From positions 4,819,001 to 4,883,000 of the forward strand of contig NZ_CP042582.1 of NCBI RefSeq assembly GCF_008728835.1: 64,000 nucleotides of DNA, given 5' to 3'. The notes under the pieces were generated by a model. The model saw only the letters and a list, made by a program, of their open reading frames with translations, was not told the DNA's origin and searched no databases. Within the stretch, counting starts at the first letter, position 1, and each line of letters opens with the position of its first letter. Below are positions 55,517-63,933 of the stretch, piece after piece. The translations under genes were made by a program, and so were the position numbers. This DNA comes from Hypericibacter adhaerens. Lineage in GTDB: Bacteria; Pseudomonadota; Alphaproteobacteria; Dongiales; Dongiaceae.

Positions 55517-55662
55517 GGGAATCTCCTCAGCGCTATTGGCCCCTCGTCTCAACGCGGGCGCTGCCGGATCGTTCCGCAATGGTGCAATCTGGGGCCTCCC
55601 GGACTCGCGCCGCCGGCGCGACGCGGGCGGGCCGAAGATCATGTTGCCGACCGAGAACCCCC

Positions 55663-56490
55663 ATGTTTCCGCCTGAGCGCATCGTCTGCCTGACCGAGGA
55701 GACCGTGGAGACGCTCTACCTCCTGGGCGAGCAGGACCGCATCGTCGGCATCTCGGGCTATGTGGTGCGCCCGCCCGAGGCGCGGCGCGACAAGCCCCGG
55801 GTCTCGGCCTTCACCTCGGCCCGGATCGATCGCATCCTGGCGCTGAAGCCCGACCTGGTCCTGACCTTCTCGGATCTCCAGGCCGAGATCGCGGCCGAGC
55901 TGATCCGCCACGGCATCGCGGTGCATGGCTTCAACCAGCGCGATGTCGCCGGCATCCTCGCCATGATCCGCATGCTGGGCGCAATGGTGGGCCAGGGCGA
56001 CAAGGGCGCCCGCCTCGCCGACCGGCTGACCGCGAGGCTGGAGGAGATCCGGCGCCGGGCCGGGCGGCTCTCGCCGCGCCCGAGGGTCTATTTCGAGGAA
56101 TGGGACGAGCCGATGATCCCGGGCATCGGCTGGGTCTCGGAGCTGATCGGGATCGCGGGCGGCATCGATGTCTTCGCCGACCGGGCGACACAGGCCGCCG
56201 CGAAGGACCGCATCGTTGCCGCCGAAGCCGTGATCGCCGCCAGGCCCGACATCATCCTCGCCTCCTGGTGCGGCAAGAAGGTGGCGATCCCGAAGATCGC
56301 GAGCCGCGCGGGGTGGGACGCGATTCCTGCGGTGGCCCGAGGCCACATCCACGAGATCAAATCCTCGCTCATCCTGCAGCCGGGCCCGGCCGCCCTCACC
56401 GACGGGCTCGATGCCATCGCCGCCGTCCTCTGGCAGGATCACCCGCACCGGGACGCCATCGAGCCCCTGCCGCCGTTCGCCCTGCCGTAG
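55663..56490 (+). CDS. BtuF/FhuD-type metal-chelate-binding protein without a signal peptide
   Basis: A 275-aa protein of the periplasmic binding protein type III fold (TroA/BtuF superfamily). ERIVCLTEETVETLYLLGEQDRIVGIS, RIDRILALKPDLVLTFSD and KKVAIPKIASRAGWDAIPAV follow the cobalamin-binding-protein pattern. The reading frame begins directly with the domain and no signal peptide or lipobox is seen; no permease or ATPase is adjacent. Either a signal-less cytoplasmic homologue or a mis-set start is possible, but no in-frame upstream start gives a signal peptide. Confidence 0.78.
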   Translation: MFPPERIVCLTEETVETLYLLGEQDRIVGISGYVVRPPEARRDKPRVSAFTSARIDRILALKPDLVLTFSDLQAEIAAELIRHGIAVHGFNQRDVAGILAMIRMLGAMVGQGDKGARLADRLTARLEEIRRRAGRLSPRPRVYFEEWDEPMIPGIGWVSELIGIAGGIDVFADRATQAAAKDRIVAAEAVIAARPDIILASWCGKKVAIPKIASRAGWDAIPAVARGHIHEIKSSLILQPGPAALTDGLDAIAAVLWQDHPHRDAIEPLPPFALP

Positions 56491-56553
56491 TATTCTCGAC
56501 AGCAAGGGGGACCGCCCTTCGTCGGGCCGGGAGCACGCCCCAGGGGATTCGCC

Positions 56554-56922
56554 ATGTTGCCGTCTTCCGCCCGCGCCGCCTCGCGCGGGGCCGTCTTGCT
56601 GCTCTGTCTCATGGGTTCCGCTGCCGTCGCGGCCCGCGCCGACGAGGCGGCCGATACGCAGCAGCTCCAGCAGCTTCTCGCGGCGCGTTGCGTCAAGCAG
56701 GGAGTGCTCGGCCAGACGCCGGCCGAGGTGCAAACCAATTGCGGCTGCCTCGCCAAGGTCGGCGCCAAGCATCTGCAGCCCGGCTGGCGCAAGGCCTTGC
56801 TGGAAAATACTTCGGAGGAGAAGCTCGGCCCGCCGATGGACGATCAGGCGCAGTTCGAGATGGATGCGCTGCAGACTTGTCCTGCGATCGCGCCCTACGA
56901 ACCGAAGCCGGCGGGGCAGTAA
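56554..56922 (+). CDS. Small exported Cys-containing protein of unknown function
   Basis: A 122-aa protein with a signal peptide (about residues 1-29, ending AAVAARA-D). The mature part has four cysteines, one in AARCVKQG, two in NCGCLAKVG and one in QTCPAI, probably two disulfides in the periplasm. I do not recognise the family. The 278-base gap that follows (56923-57200) holds nothing I can identify. Confidence 0.65.
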   Translation: MLPSSARAASRGAVLLLCLMGSAAVAARADEAADTQQLQQLLAARCVKQGVLGQTPAEVQTNCGCLAKVGAKHLQPGWRKALLENTSEEKLGPPMDDQAQFEMDALQTCPAIAPYEPKPAGQ

Positions 56923-57200
56923 CTCGTCGCTCGGGCTTCTCCGCTGCCGATGATGAAACGGCAGCGACATGAACCGGTGCCGGCGATCCGATCGACATCT
57001 CGTTTGTTTCATCGTGAAAGACCTCGCTTCGAGCGAGGTCTCTGCACGCAGCTGACTCGCGCGCACCGCTTGCCATCGGCGGACGGTTCGGGCAGCTTTC
57101 ACGGCACCACATTCTTCACTCACAATTCGGCTGACGAAAGCGATCGTCGCGGCGCTCCGCGGACGGTGCTCTTTCGGTCGCCGCATCTCGAGGACTCGTC

Positions 57201-58406
57201 ATGACGGATGAATCGTCCGCCGGCGCCACCGTGCCGGCCGCTTCCTGGCTGGCGGTGACCGCGGTCGGCACCGGCGCCTTCGCGCTGGTCACCACGGAAT
57301 TCCTGCCGGTCGGCCTCCTGCCGCAGATCGCGCGCGATCTCGGCGTCACCGAGGGCCAGGCCGGCCTGATGGTGACGGCGCCCGCCTTCCTCGCGGCCCT
57401 CGCGGCTCCGCTCACCATCGGCTTTGCCGGACGCATCGACCGGCGCTATGTGCTCTGGTTCTTCCTCGCGATGCTGGCGGTCTCCAACACGCTGGTCGCG
57501 ACCGCCTCCGGCTTCGCGACGCTGCTCATGGGCCGCGTGCTGCTCGGCATCGCGGTCGGCGGCTTCTGGACCATGGGCGCTTCGCTGGGCTTGCGCATGC
57601 GTCCGGGGCCCGAGGGTGCGCGCGCGACCTCGCTCATCCTCTCCGGCATCTCGCTCGGCACCGTCGCCGGTGTGCCCGCCGGTACCTTCGTCGGCGACCT
57701 TCTCGGTTGGCGCTTCACCTTCGGTGCCGCGGCCGGCTTGGCACTCCTGGTGCTTGCCGCCCTGGTCCTCGTCCTGCCGCGCCTGGCGCCGCAAGCCTCG
57801 ACAGGCCTGTTGCAGATCCCCGGCCTGTTCCGGCGGCCGATGATACGGATCGGACTCGCCGCCAGCGTGCTGATCTTCGTCGGCCAGTTCGCCGCCTATA
57901 CCTACATCGCGCCTTTCCTCGACCAGGCGACCCATATCGATCCGCGCACGCTGAGCCTGCTGCTGCTCGGCTATGGCCTCACCGGCTTCTTCGGCAACAT
58001 CTTCGGCGGCTGGGCGGTGAGCCGTCACGTCAAGCTGACGCTCGCCGGAACGACGACGCTCCTGGGCGGCGCGGTGCTGCTGCTGGTGCTGACCGGCACC
58101 GATCTCACGGCCGCCGTCACCTGGTCGCTGGTCTGGGGCTTCGGCTTCGGCCTGCTGCCGATCGCGATCCAGAGCTGGATCTTCGCCGCCGCCCCCGACC
58201 GGCTCGAAAGCGTCAGCGCCCTGCTGGTGTCGGTGATCCAGGTGGCGCTCGGCAGCGGCGCCCTGGTCGGCGGCCTGGTGGTCGACCATCTCGGCGTGCC
58301 GAGCGCGCTCTGGCTGGGCGGGCTTTGCACGCTGGCGACCACAGCGCTCATCATGGCCTTCGGGCGGGAGCGTTCCGCGTTGCAGCCTTGCGAATGCCGG
58401 GCCTAG
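57201..58406 (+). CDS. MFS transporter, DHA1 type (AraJ/NepI-like)
   Basis: A 401-aa twelve-helix exporter. VTTEFLPVGLLPQIARDLGV opens the first helix pair and the loop 2-3 motif reads GFAGRIDRRYVLW. The motif C-like segment is LSGISLGTVAGVPAGTFVGDLLGWRFTF. DHA1 members export drugs, sugars or purine nucleosides; the specificity is not readable. The start at 57201 is an ATG behind TCGAGGACTCGTC. Confidence 0.9.
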   Translation: MTDESSAGATVPAASWLAVTAVGTGAFALVTTEFLPVGLLPQIARDLGVTEGQAGLMVTAPAFLAALAAPLTIGFAGRIDRRYVLWFFLAMLAVSNTLVATASGFATLLMGRVLLGIAVGGFWTMGASLGLRMRPGPEGARATSLILSGISLGTVAGVPAGTFVGDLLGWRFTFGAAAGLALLVLAALVLVLPRLAPQASTGLLQIPGLFRRPMIRIGLAASVLIFVGQFAAYTYIAPFLDQATHIDPRTLSLLLLGYGLTGFFGNIFGGWAVSRHVKLTLAGTTTLLGGAVLLLVLTGTDLTAAVTWSLVWGFGFGLLPIAIQSWIFAAAPDRLESVSALLVSVIQVALGSGALVGGLVVDHLGVPSALWLGGLCTLATTALIMAFGRERSALQPCECRA

Positions 58407-58448
58407 GATCGAGATCGGATCCCGGACCCGGAGCAGACAGGGCTTCTC

Positions 58449-58940
58449 ATGTTCGCAGCCAAGACCATCGACCGCGGCGACAAGGCGGGCTTCTATCGCG
58501 ACCTCGCCGAGCAGCTCACGGCCCTCCTCGAGGGCGAGCCCGACCGGATCGCCAACGCCGCCAACACCTCCGCGCTGCTGTTCGAGGCGATGCCCGAGCT
58601 GAACTGGGCCGGCTTCTATTTCCTGCAGAACGAGCGCGAGCTCGTGCTCGGCCCGTTTCAGGGCCGGCCCGCCTGCGTGCGCATCGCCGTGGGGAAGGGT
58701 GTCTGCGGCACGGCCGTCGCCGAGCGCCGGTCGATGCTGGTGAAGGACGTCCATGCCTTCCCCGGCCATATCGCCTGCGATGCCGCCTCGCGCTCGGAGC
58801 TCGTCGTGCCGCTCAGGAACGGCGACACCATCAGGGGCGTGCTCGACCTGGACAGCCCGCGCGAGGCCCGCTTCGACGCCGAGGACCAGGCCGGCATCGA
58901 GCGGATCGCCGCGATCTACATGGCCGCCAGCCGCTGGTAG
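58449..58940 (+). CDS. msrC: Free methionine-(R)-sulfoxide reductase (GAF-domain type)
   Basis: A 163-aa GAF-fold enzyme that reduces free Met-R-sulfoxide. NWAGFYFLQ and VPLRNGDTIRGVLDLDSP are family marks. The catalytic cysteines are C76, C86 and C110, with the same 10- and 24-residue spacings as C84/C94/C118 of the E. coli enzyme. It stands alone between an MFS gene and the HxlR unit. Confidence 0.93.
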   Translation: MFAAKTIDRGDKAGFYRDLAEQLTALLEGEPDRIANAANTSALLFEAMPELNWAGFYFLQNERELVLGPFQGRPACVRIAVGKGVCGTAVAERRSMLVKDVHAFPGHIACDAASRSELVVPLRNGDTIRGVLDLDSPREARFDAEDQAGIERIAAIYMAASRW

Positions 58941-58987
58941 GGATCCCGCGGAAGAAAGTCGCGCGGTCCCGTCGGCCAGGACATTGA

Positions 58988-59030
58988 CTTCCATCATGGA
59001 AGCCACTAGCTGATACTTCCAGGATGGAAG
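58988..59030 (+). promoter_or_regulatory. Tandem HxlR-type operators
   Basis: Two perfect inverted repeats, CTTCCA-TCA-TGGAAG (58988-59002) and CTTCCA-GGA-TGGAAG (59016-59030), lie 28 bases apart centre to centre, directly before the HxlR gene. A TTGACT -35-like box overlaps the first. The second ends 21 bases before the ATG. The arrangement fits autoregulation and control of the downstream reductase. Confidence 0.82.
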
Positions 59031-59051
59031 CATTCGACGCTGGCACCCCCG

Positions 59052-59414
59052 ATGAAACGCAAGTGTTTCAATGAGATGGCCTGCCCCATCGCCCGCAGCC
59101 TGGAGAAGGTGGGCGAGTGGTGGAGCATCCTGATTCTGCGCGATGCCGCGCTCGGCAAGACGCGGTTCGACGAGTTCCAGAAGAGCCTCGGAATCGGCTC
59201 CAACACCCTGACGCGCCGCCTCAACTGGCTGGTCGCGCAGGGGCTCCTGGAGCGCCGCGGCTGCGGCGACCGTCCGAGCCGCCATGAATATGTTCTGACC
59301 GCCTCGGGTCGGGAGTTCCAGCCCGTGCTGCAGGCCTTCCTCGCCTGGGGAAGGAAGCATGCTCCCGCGCGGGAGGAAGCACCGCGCGACAGTACTGCGG
59401 CACCCGCGCGCTGA
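59052..59414 (+). CDS. HxlR-family (DUF24) transcriptional regulator
   Basis: A 120-aa winged-helix regulator. CPIARSLEKVGEWWSILILRDAALGKTRFDEFQKSL and ILTRRL-like NTLTRRLNWLVAQGLLERR are typical. Cysteines at residues 5 and 11 match the redox/electrophile-sensing Cys of YodB/QorR-type members. It probably represses itself and the OYE reductase gene 69 bases downstream until electrophile stress. Confidence 0.92.
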   Translation: MKRKCFNEMACPIARSLEKVGEWWSILILRDAALGKTRFDEFQKSLGIGSNTLTRRLNWLVAQGLLERRGCGDRPSRHEYVLTASGREFQPVLQAFLAWGRKHAPAREEAPRDSTAAPAR

Positions 59415-59483
59415 GTCTCATCCGGCCCCACCCGCAGCAATTCGCCATCAATCCTCTGCACTCCCGACCGAAAAGGTAGACCG

Positions 59484-60554
59484 ATGCCCACGCTCTTCGA
59501 CCCCGTCAAAATCGGCGCTCTGAACCTGCCGAACCGTATCGTCATGGCGCCCCTGACGCGGATGCGCGCCTTCGACGAGCGCAGCCCCGGCCCGATGAAT
59601 GTCGAGTATTACGCGCAGCGTGCGAGCGCCGGCCTCATCCTGTCGGAAGCCACCTCGGTCAGCCCGCAAGGCGTCGGCTATCCCAACACGCCGGGCCTCT
59701 GGTCGGAGCATCAGGTTCGCGGCTGGACGGATGTCACCAAGGCGGTCCACGCCGCCGGCGGCCGGATCGTCTCGCAGCTCTGGCATGTGGGCCGGGTCTC
59801 CGATCCGAGCTTCCATGACGGCAAGCCGCCGGTCGCTCCCAGCGCCATCGCGCCGGAAGGCAATGTCAGCGTGCTCCGGCCGCAGCGGCCCTATGCAGTG
59901 CCGCGCGCGCTGGAAACCGACGAGATTCCCGGCATCGTCGAGGATTTCCGGCGCGGCGCCGTCAACGCGAAGCGCGCCGGCTTCGACGCCGTCGAGATCC
60001 ATGCCGCCAACGGCTATCTCTTCGACCAGTTCCTGCACGACGGATCGAACAAGCGCACCGACCGTTATGGCGGTTCGATCGAGAATCGCGCGCGCTTCCT
60101 GCTCGAAGCGGTCGACGCCCTGCTCGACCTGTGGCCGGCGGACCGCATCGGCGTCCATCTGAACCTGATGTCGAGCTCGCATTCGATGCGGGATTCCGAT
60201 CCGCGCGCCCTCTTCTCCTATGTGGCCGAGCAGCTCGATGCCCGCCATCTCGCCTTCATCTTCGCGCGCGAATCGCTCGATCCCGGGGAGCGGCGCATCG
60301 GCCTCCTGGTGCGCAAGCTCTTCAAGGGCGCGCTCATCATCAATGAAGGGCTGACGAAGGAATCCGCGGAACAGGCGATCGCCAAAGGCGAAGCGGATGC
60401 CGCCGCCTTCGGCCGGCCCTACATCGCCAATCCCGACCTGGTCGAGCGCTTCCGCCGCAACGCGCCGCTCAACGCCGTCAATGCCGCCACGATCTACAGC
60501 AGCGACCGCACGGGCTATACCGACTATCCGGCACTGGAAGAAGCGGTGGCCTGA
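59484..60554 (+). CDS. Old-yellow-enzyme family alkene reductase (NemA-like)
   Basis: A 356-aa FMN-dependent NAD(P)H:alkene oxidoreductase. LPNRIVMAPLTRMRA opens the barrel, LWHVGRVS is near the FMN site, HAANGYLFDQFLHDGSNKRTDRYGGS carries the His/Asn substrate pair, and AAFGRPYIANPDLVERF closes it. Such enzymes reduce N-ethylmaleimide, enones and nitro compounds. The HxlR regulator upstream supports a role in electrophile detoxification. Confidence 0.94.
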   Translation: MPTLFDPVKIGALNLPNRIVMAPLTRMRAFDERSPGPMNVEYYAQRASAGLILSEATSVSPQGVGYPNTPGLWSEHQVRGWTDVTKAVHAAGGRIVSQLWHVGRVSDPSFHDGKPPVAPSAIAPEGNVSVLRPQRPYAVPRALETDEIPGIVEDFRRGAVNAKRAGFDAVEIHAANGYLFDQFLHDGSNKRTDRYGGSIENRARFLLEAVDALLDLWPADRIGVHLNLMSSSHSMRDSDPRALFSYVAEQLDARHLAFIFARESLDPGERRIGLLVRKLFKGALIINEGLTKESAEQAIAKGEADAAAFGRPYIANPDLVERFRRNAPLNAVNAATIYSSDRTGYTDYPALEEAVA

Positions 60555-60706
60555 GCGCGACACCGACCTGCAGTCAACCGATGACGAGGCCAGCGGACTA
60601 TGGCTAAATAACCTCCTTTGGTGACTATCCGGGCATAGCCGCGCCGTTGTTTTGCGCGCAATGTCTGTGTCTGAAGGGTCGCTTCAGGCGAACAGGGAGG
60701 TTGCAA

Positions 60707-61846
60707 GTGGGCGAGTACCCGACCCGGCAACAATTCGCGGCGATCCGCCACGGCTACCATGCGGACCCGAGCCAGTCGCTGTCGCTCAATGCCGACGCCT
60801 ATACGGATCCGCGCTGGTATCGGGTCGACCAGGCGGAAATCATCGCGAAGACGTGGCAATGGGTGTGCCATGCCGAGAAGCTTCGGCAGCCCGGCTCATT
60901 CGTCACGATCGACATCGCCGACAAGCCGATCGCCATCGTCAGAGACCGCGAAGGCATGTTGCGGGCCTTCTACAATGTCTGCAAGCACCGCGCGCACAAA
61001 CTGCTCACCGGCGAAGGGCATGCGACCAAGATCATGTGCCCATACCACGCCTGGACCTATCGATTGAGCGGAGAGCTTCTGCGGGCGCCGCACACCGAGC
61101 ATCTGATCGATTTCGATCCGAAGGCGATCTCGCTCGAGCCGGTGCAGGTCGAGGAATTCTGCGGCTTCATCTATGTGAACCTCGACCGAAACTCGTTCCC
61201 GCTCCGCGAGCTGTCGGGAAATCTCGAAAGCGAGATCCGTCACTGGGCGCCGGATATCGATACGCTGACATTCGGTCACCGCCTGACCTACGACATCAAG
61301 TCCAACTGGAAGAACGTCGTCGACAACTTCCTGGAATGCTACCACTGCCCGATCTCGCACAAGGACTTCTGCACGCTCGTCGATATGGACAGCTACAAGG
61401 TGACCACGCACGGGATCTATTCCAGCCATATGGCGGATGCCGGCAGGACCACGAACCGGGCGTACGACACCTCCAACGCCAAGGTTCGCACCCACGCGGT
61501 CTGGTGGCTGTGGCCGACGACCTGTCTCATGCGCTATCCGGGCCGCAGCTCGATGATCGTCCTGAACATCGTCCCCGCCGGGCCGGACCGCACCTTCGAG
61601 ACCTACGACTTCTTTCTTGAGACGCCGGAGCCGGACGAGACCGAGAAAGCCGCGATCGAGTATCTCGACAAGGTGCTCCAGGTTGAGGACATCAATCTGG
61701 TGGAAAGCGTTCAGAAAGGCATGAACACGCCGGCTTTCCAGCAGGGCCGGATCGTCAACGACCCTGCGGGTTCAGGCAAATCGGAGCACGCGCTTCATCA
61801 TTTCCACGGCCTGATTCTCGATGCCTATGCGAGAGCGGCAGCCTAG
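60707..61846 (+). CDS. Rieske oxygenase alpha subunit of the quaternary-amine type
   Basis: A 379-aa aromatic-ring-hydroxylase-like oxygenase. The Rieske cluster is C92-x-H94 and C111-x2-H114. The iron site NFLECYHCPISHKDF supplies H213 and H218, and the residue three before H213 is E210. In naphthalene dioxygenase this bridging position is Asp; a Glu is characteristic of carnitine (CntA) and betaine (GbcA) oxygenases. The GTG at 60707 has GGGAGG upstream. No reductase gene is adjacent. It probably N-demethylates a betaine-like substrate; the DMSP-lyase-like gene follows. Confidence 0.88.
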   Translation: MGEYPTRQQFAAIRHGYHADPSQSLSLNADAYTDPRWYRVDQAEIIAKTWQWVCHAEKLRQPGSFVTIDIADKPIAIVRDREGMLRAFYNVCKHRAHKLLTGEGHATKIMCPYHAWTYRLSGELLRAPHTEHLIDFDPKAISLEPVQVEEFCGFIYVNLDRNSFPLRELSGNLESEIRHWAPDIDTLTFGHRLTYDIKSNWKNVVDNFLECYHCPISHKDFCTLVDMDSYKVTTHGIYSSHMADAGRTTNRAYDTSNAKVRTHAVWWLWPTTCLMRYPGRSSMIVLNIVPAGPDRTFETYDFFLETPEPDETEKAAIEYLDKVLQVEDINLVESVQKGMNTPAFQQGRIVNDPAGSGKSEHALHHFHGLILDAYARAAA

Positions 61847-61877
61847 ATCCAGGACGGATGGCGGTGGCGGCACGAGG

Positions 61878-62510
61878 ATGTCCGGACCCGTGCGCAACCC
61901 GGCAGCAGACGACGGCGCAGCGATACGCGAATTCCTGAGCAGCCTGGCTGATGCCTTGGCAGGCTCTGCCGAGCCGCCCGTCAAGGCGATGGAGACGCGG
62001 ATCCGCGGCGCCGTCGACGCGGCCGGGGCAGACATGGACCGCATGCCCCGGCGCTTGCCGGCGTGCTCGTATCTTCCCGCGGCGATCGCGACGGCCCGCG
62101 CTGCCTCGGGGGCAATTGCACGTCTCATGGACGCCTTTGCCGCCTTGGAGCCGCAGCTTTGCTGGTACTGCCGCACGACCACCGGCCCCCATGCGAGCGA
62201 CAATTGGGCGGATGGCCATGCCAACGCGGTGATCATCGGGCCCAACGGTGTGAGAAGCCGCCCCGGGCTGCAGATCGGTATCTCGCTGTTGGCGCCGCAT
62301 GTGCGCTATCCCGACCACAGTCATCCGCCGGAGGAAGTTTATCTCGCGCTGTCATCCGGGCGGTTCCAGCACGGCACCGCCCCCTGGTTCGAGCCCGGCA
62401 TCGGCGGCACATTCCATAACGTCCCCAATATCACGCACGCGATGGCATCGGGGGCTGCGCCTTTCCTGGCGATATGGTGTCTCTGGTCGGCAGGCGCCTC
62501 CCGGCATTGA
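61878..62510 (+). CDS. DMSP-lyase-like cupin protein
   Basis: A 210-aa protein of the DMSP lyase / cupin family (DddL/DddQ type). The C-terminal cupin motif is YPDHSHPPEEVYLAL with H147, H149, E153 and Y155, and ITHAM adds H187; FLAIWCLW ends the barrel as in the family. The N-terminal 110 residues are helical. Known members release acrylate and dimethyl sulfide from DMSP. It starts 31 bases after the Rieske stop. Activity on DMSP is not certain because related cupins act on other substrates. Confidence 0.78.
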   Translation: MSGPVRNPAADDGAAIREFLSSLADALAGSAEPPVKAMETRIRGAVDAAGADMDRMPRRLPACSYLPAAIATARAASGAIARLMDAFAALEPQLCWYCRTTTGPHASDNWADGHANAVIIGPNGVRSRPGLQIGISLLAPHVRYPDHSHPPEEVYLALSSGRFQHGTAPWFEPGIGGTFHNVPNITHAMASGAAPFLAIWCLWSAGASRH

Positions 62511-62636
62511 CCGGCTCCTCTTCCTGACGCTGCCGGCAGGGCCTTCGGCCCACGGGCAACGCCTCGCCGAACCGCAACGTCCTTGGCGAGCGCTCAAACT
62601 CGGGATGTGGAGAGGGGACGTCCTGGAATGTGGGAA

Positions 62637-62723
62637 TGGTGCCCCCCGTCGGAATCGAACCGACATGCCATTGCTGGCGCGGGATTTTGAGTCCCGTGCG
62701 TCTACCAGTTCCGCCAGAGGGGC
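62637..62723 (-). tRNA. tRNA-Leu (anticodon CAA)
   Basis: Read on the minus strand, 87 bases starting GCCCCUCUGGCGGAACUGG fold as a class II tRNA with an encoded CCA (62637-62639). The anticodon stem CGGGA/UCCCG encloses the loop CUCAAAA with anticodon CAA. A variable arm and the GGUUCGAUUCC T-loop follow. It stands between the DMSP-lyase-like gene and the DedA-type gene. Confidence 0.95.
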
Positions 62724-62900
62724 TTAGCCGCTGCCGAACGGCGCGCATCATAGCCGGGGCGCCAGCCAAGGCAACCTCGGGCGTTTCCGGATCCCCTGGT
62801 CGGCTGTGATCAAAAGGAGCGCCGCGTCCGCCCGGCTTGCCGGGATTCCGCGCCCCTGCTACAGGAGCGGGCACCTTCCTCTGGCCCGGAACTCCGCCCC

Positions 62901-63482
62901 ATGCTGCGCCGCCTTTACGACTGGACCATGGGGCTTGCCTCACGGCCCAACGCGCTGACCGCGCTGGGGGCCGTCTCCTTCGCCGAGAGCTCCTTCTTCC
63001 CGATCCCGCCCGACGCCATGATCATCCCGATGGTGCTGGCGCGTCCCGACCGCGCCTGGCGGATTGCGCTCGTCGCCACCGTCACCTCGGTGCTGGGCGG
63101 GATTCTCGGCTACGCCATCGGCTATTACCTGTTCGAGACGCTGGGCCAGTCGCTGATCAAGCTCTACGGCTATCAGGACAAGTTCGAGGCCTTCAAGCAG
63201 GCCTATGCGCAATGGGGCCTTTGGATCATCCTGATCAAGGGGCTGACGCCGATTCCCTACAAGATCGTCACCATCGCCAGCGGCGCCGCGTCCTTCGATT
63301 TTCCCGTTTTCGTGATGGCCTCGATCGCGACGCGCGGGCTTCGCTTCTTCATCGTGGCGGCCCTGCTGCGCCGCTTCGGCGAGCCGATCCGCGATTTCGT
63401 CGAGCGGCGCCTCACCCTGGTCGCCACGCTTTTCCTGCTGGCCGTGGTCGGCGGCTTCGTCATCATCCGCTATGTGATCTGA
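62901..63482 (+). CDS. DedA/VTT-family membrane protein (YqaA-like)
   Basis: A 193-aa membrane protein. SFAESSFFPIPPDAMIIPMVLARP is the typical reentrant-loop motif, GILGYAIGYYLFETLG follows, and the KGLTPIPYKIVTIASGAASFDF segment is the second half-loop. DedA-type proteins act in membrane homeostasis and possibly lipid flipping. The ATG at 62901 is the first in-frame start. It precedes the SRPBCC gene by 22 bases. Confidence 0.9.
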   Translation: MLRRLYDWTMGLASRPNALTALGAVSFAESSFFPIPPDAMIIPMVLARPDRAWRIALVATVTSVLGGILGYAIGYYLFETLGQSLIKLYGYQDKFEAFKQAYAQWGLWIILIKGLTPIPYKIVTIASGAASFDFPVFVMASIATRGLRFFIVAALLRRFGEPIRDFVERRLTLVATLFLLAVVGGFVIIRYVI

Positions 63483-63504
63483 CGCGGCCCTTCCGGAGGC
63501 GCTC

Positions 63505-63933
63505 ATGTCCGCGAAGCCCAGCCTCACGCTCAAGCGCCGGCTCAAGGCGCCACCGGCCAAGGTCTTCGCCGCCTGGACCGATCCCAAGATGATGATCCAT
63601 TGGTGGTCGCCGGCCGAGTTCGAGACGCTGATCTGCGAATCGGATCCGACGGTGGGCGGGCGCTTCCGCGTGCTCATGCGCGGGCCCGACGGCACGGAGC
63701 ACGATGTGAGCGGCCGCTTCCGCGAGGTGGCGCGCAACGAGAGGCTGGTCTTCAGCTGGGCCTGGAAGACCGCACCCGAGCAGGTCTCGCAGGTGACGAT
63801 CACCTTGAGGCCCGACGGCGCGGGCACGCTCCTCACCCTGCTGCACGAGCAGCTCCCGGACGCGCCCACGCGCGACAGCCACAATACCGGCTGGAGCGGC
63901 GCCCTCGACAAGCTGGAGCGCCTCGTCGCCTGA
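63505..63933 (+). CDS. SRPBCC (AHSA1-type) domain protein
   Basis: A 142-aa START/Bet v1-like ligand-binding protein of the AHSA1 group. KRRLKAPPAKVFAAWTDPKMMIHWW opens it and the C-terminus is HNTGWSGALDKLERLV. The GGAGGCGCTC before the ATG is a good ribosome site. Many members are encoded with ArsR regulators; none is visible here. The last 67 bases of the window hold no recognisable gene. Confidence 0.9.
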   Translation: MSAKPSLTLKRRLKAPPAKVFAAWTDPKMMIHWWSPAEFETLICESDPTVGGRFRVLMRGPDGTEHDVSGRFREVARNERLVFSWAWKTAPEQVSQVTITLRPDGAGTLLTLLHEQLPDAPTRDSHNTGWSGALDKLERLVA

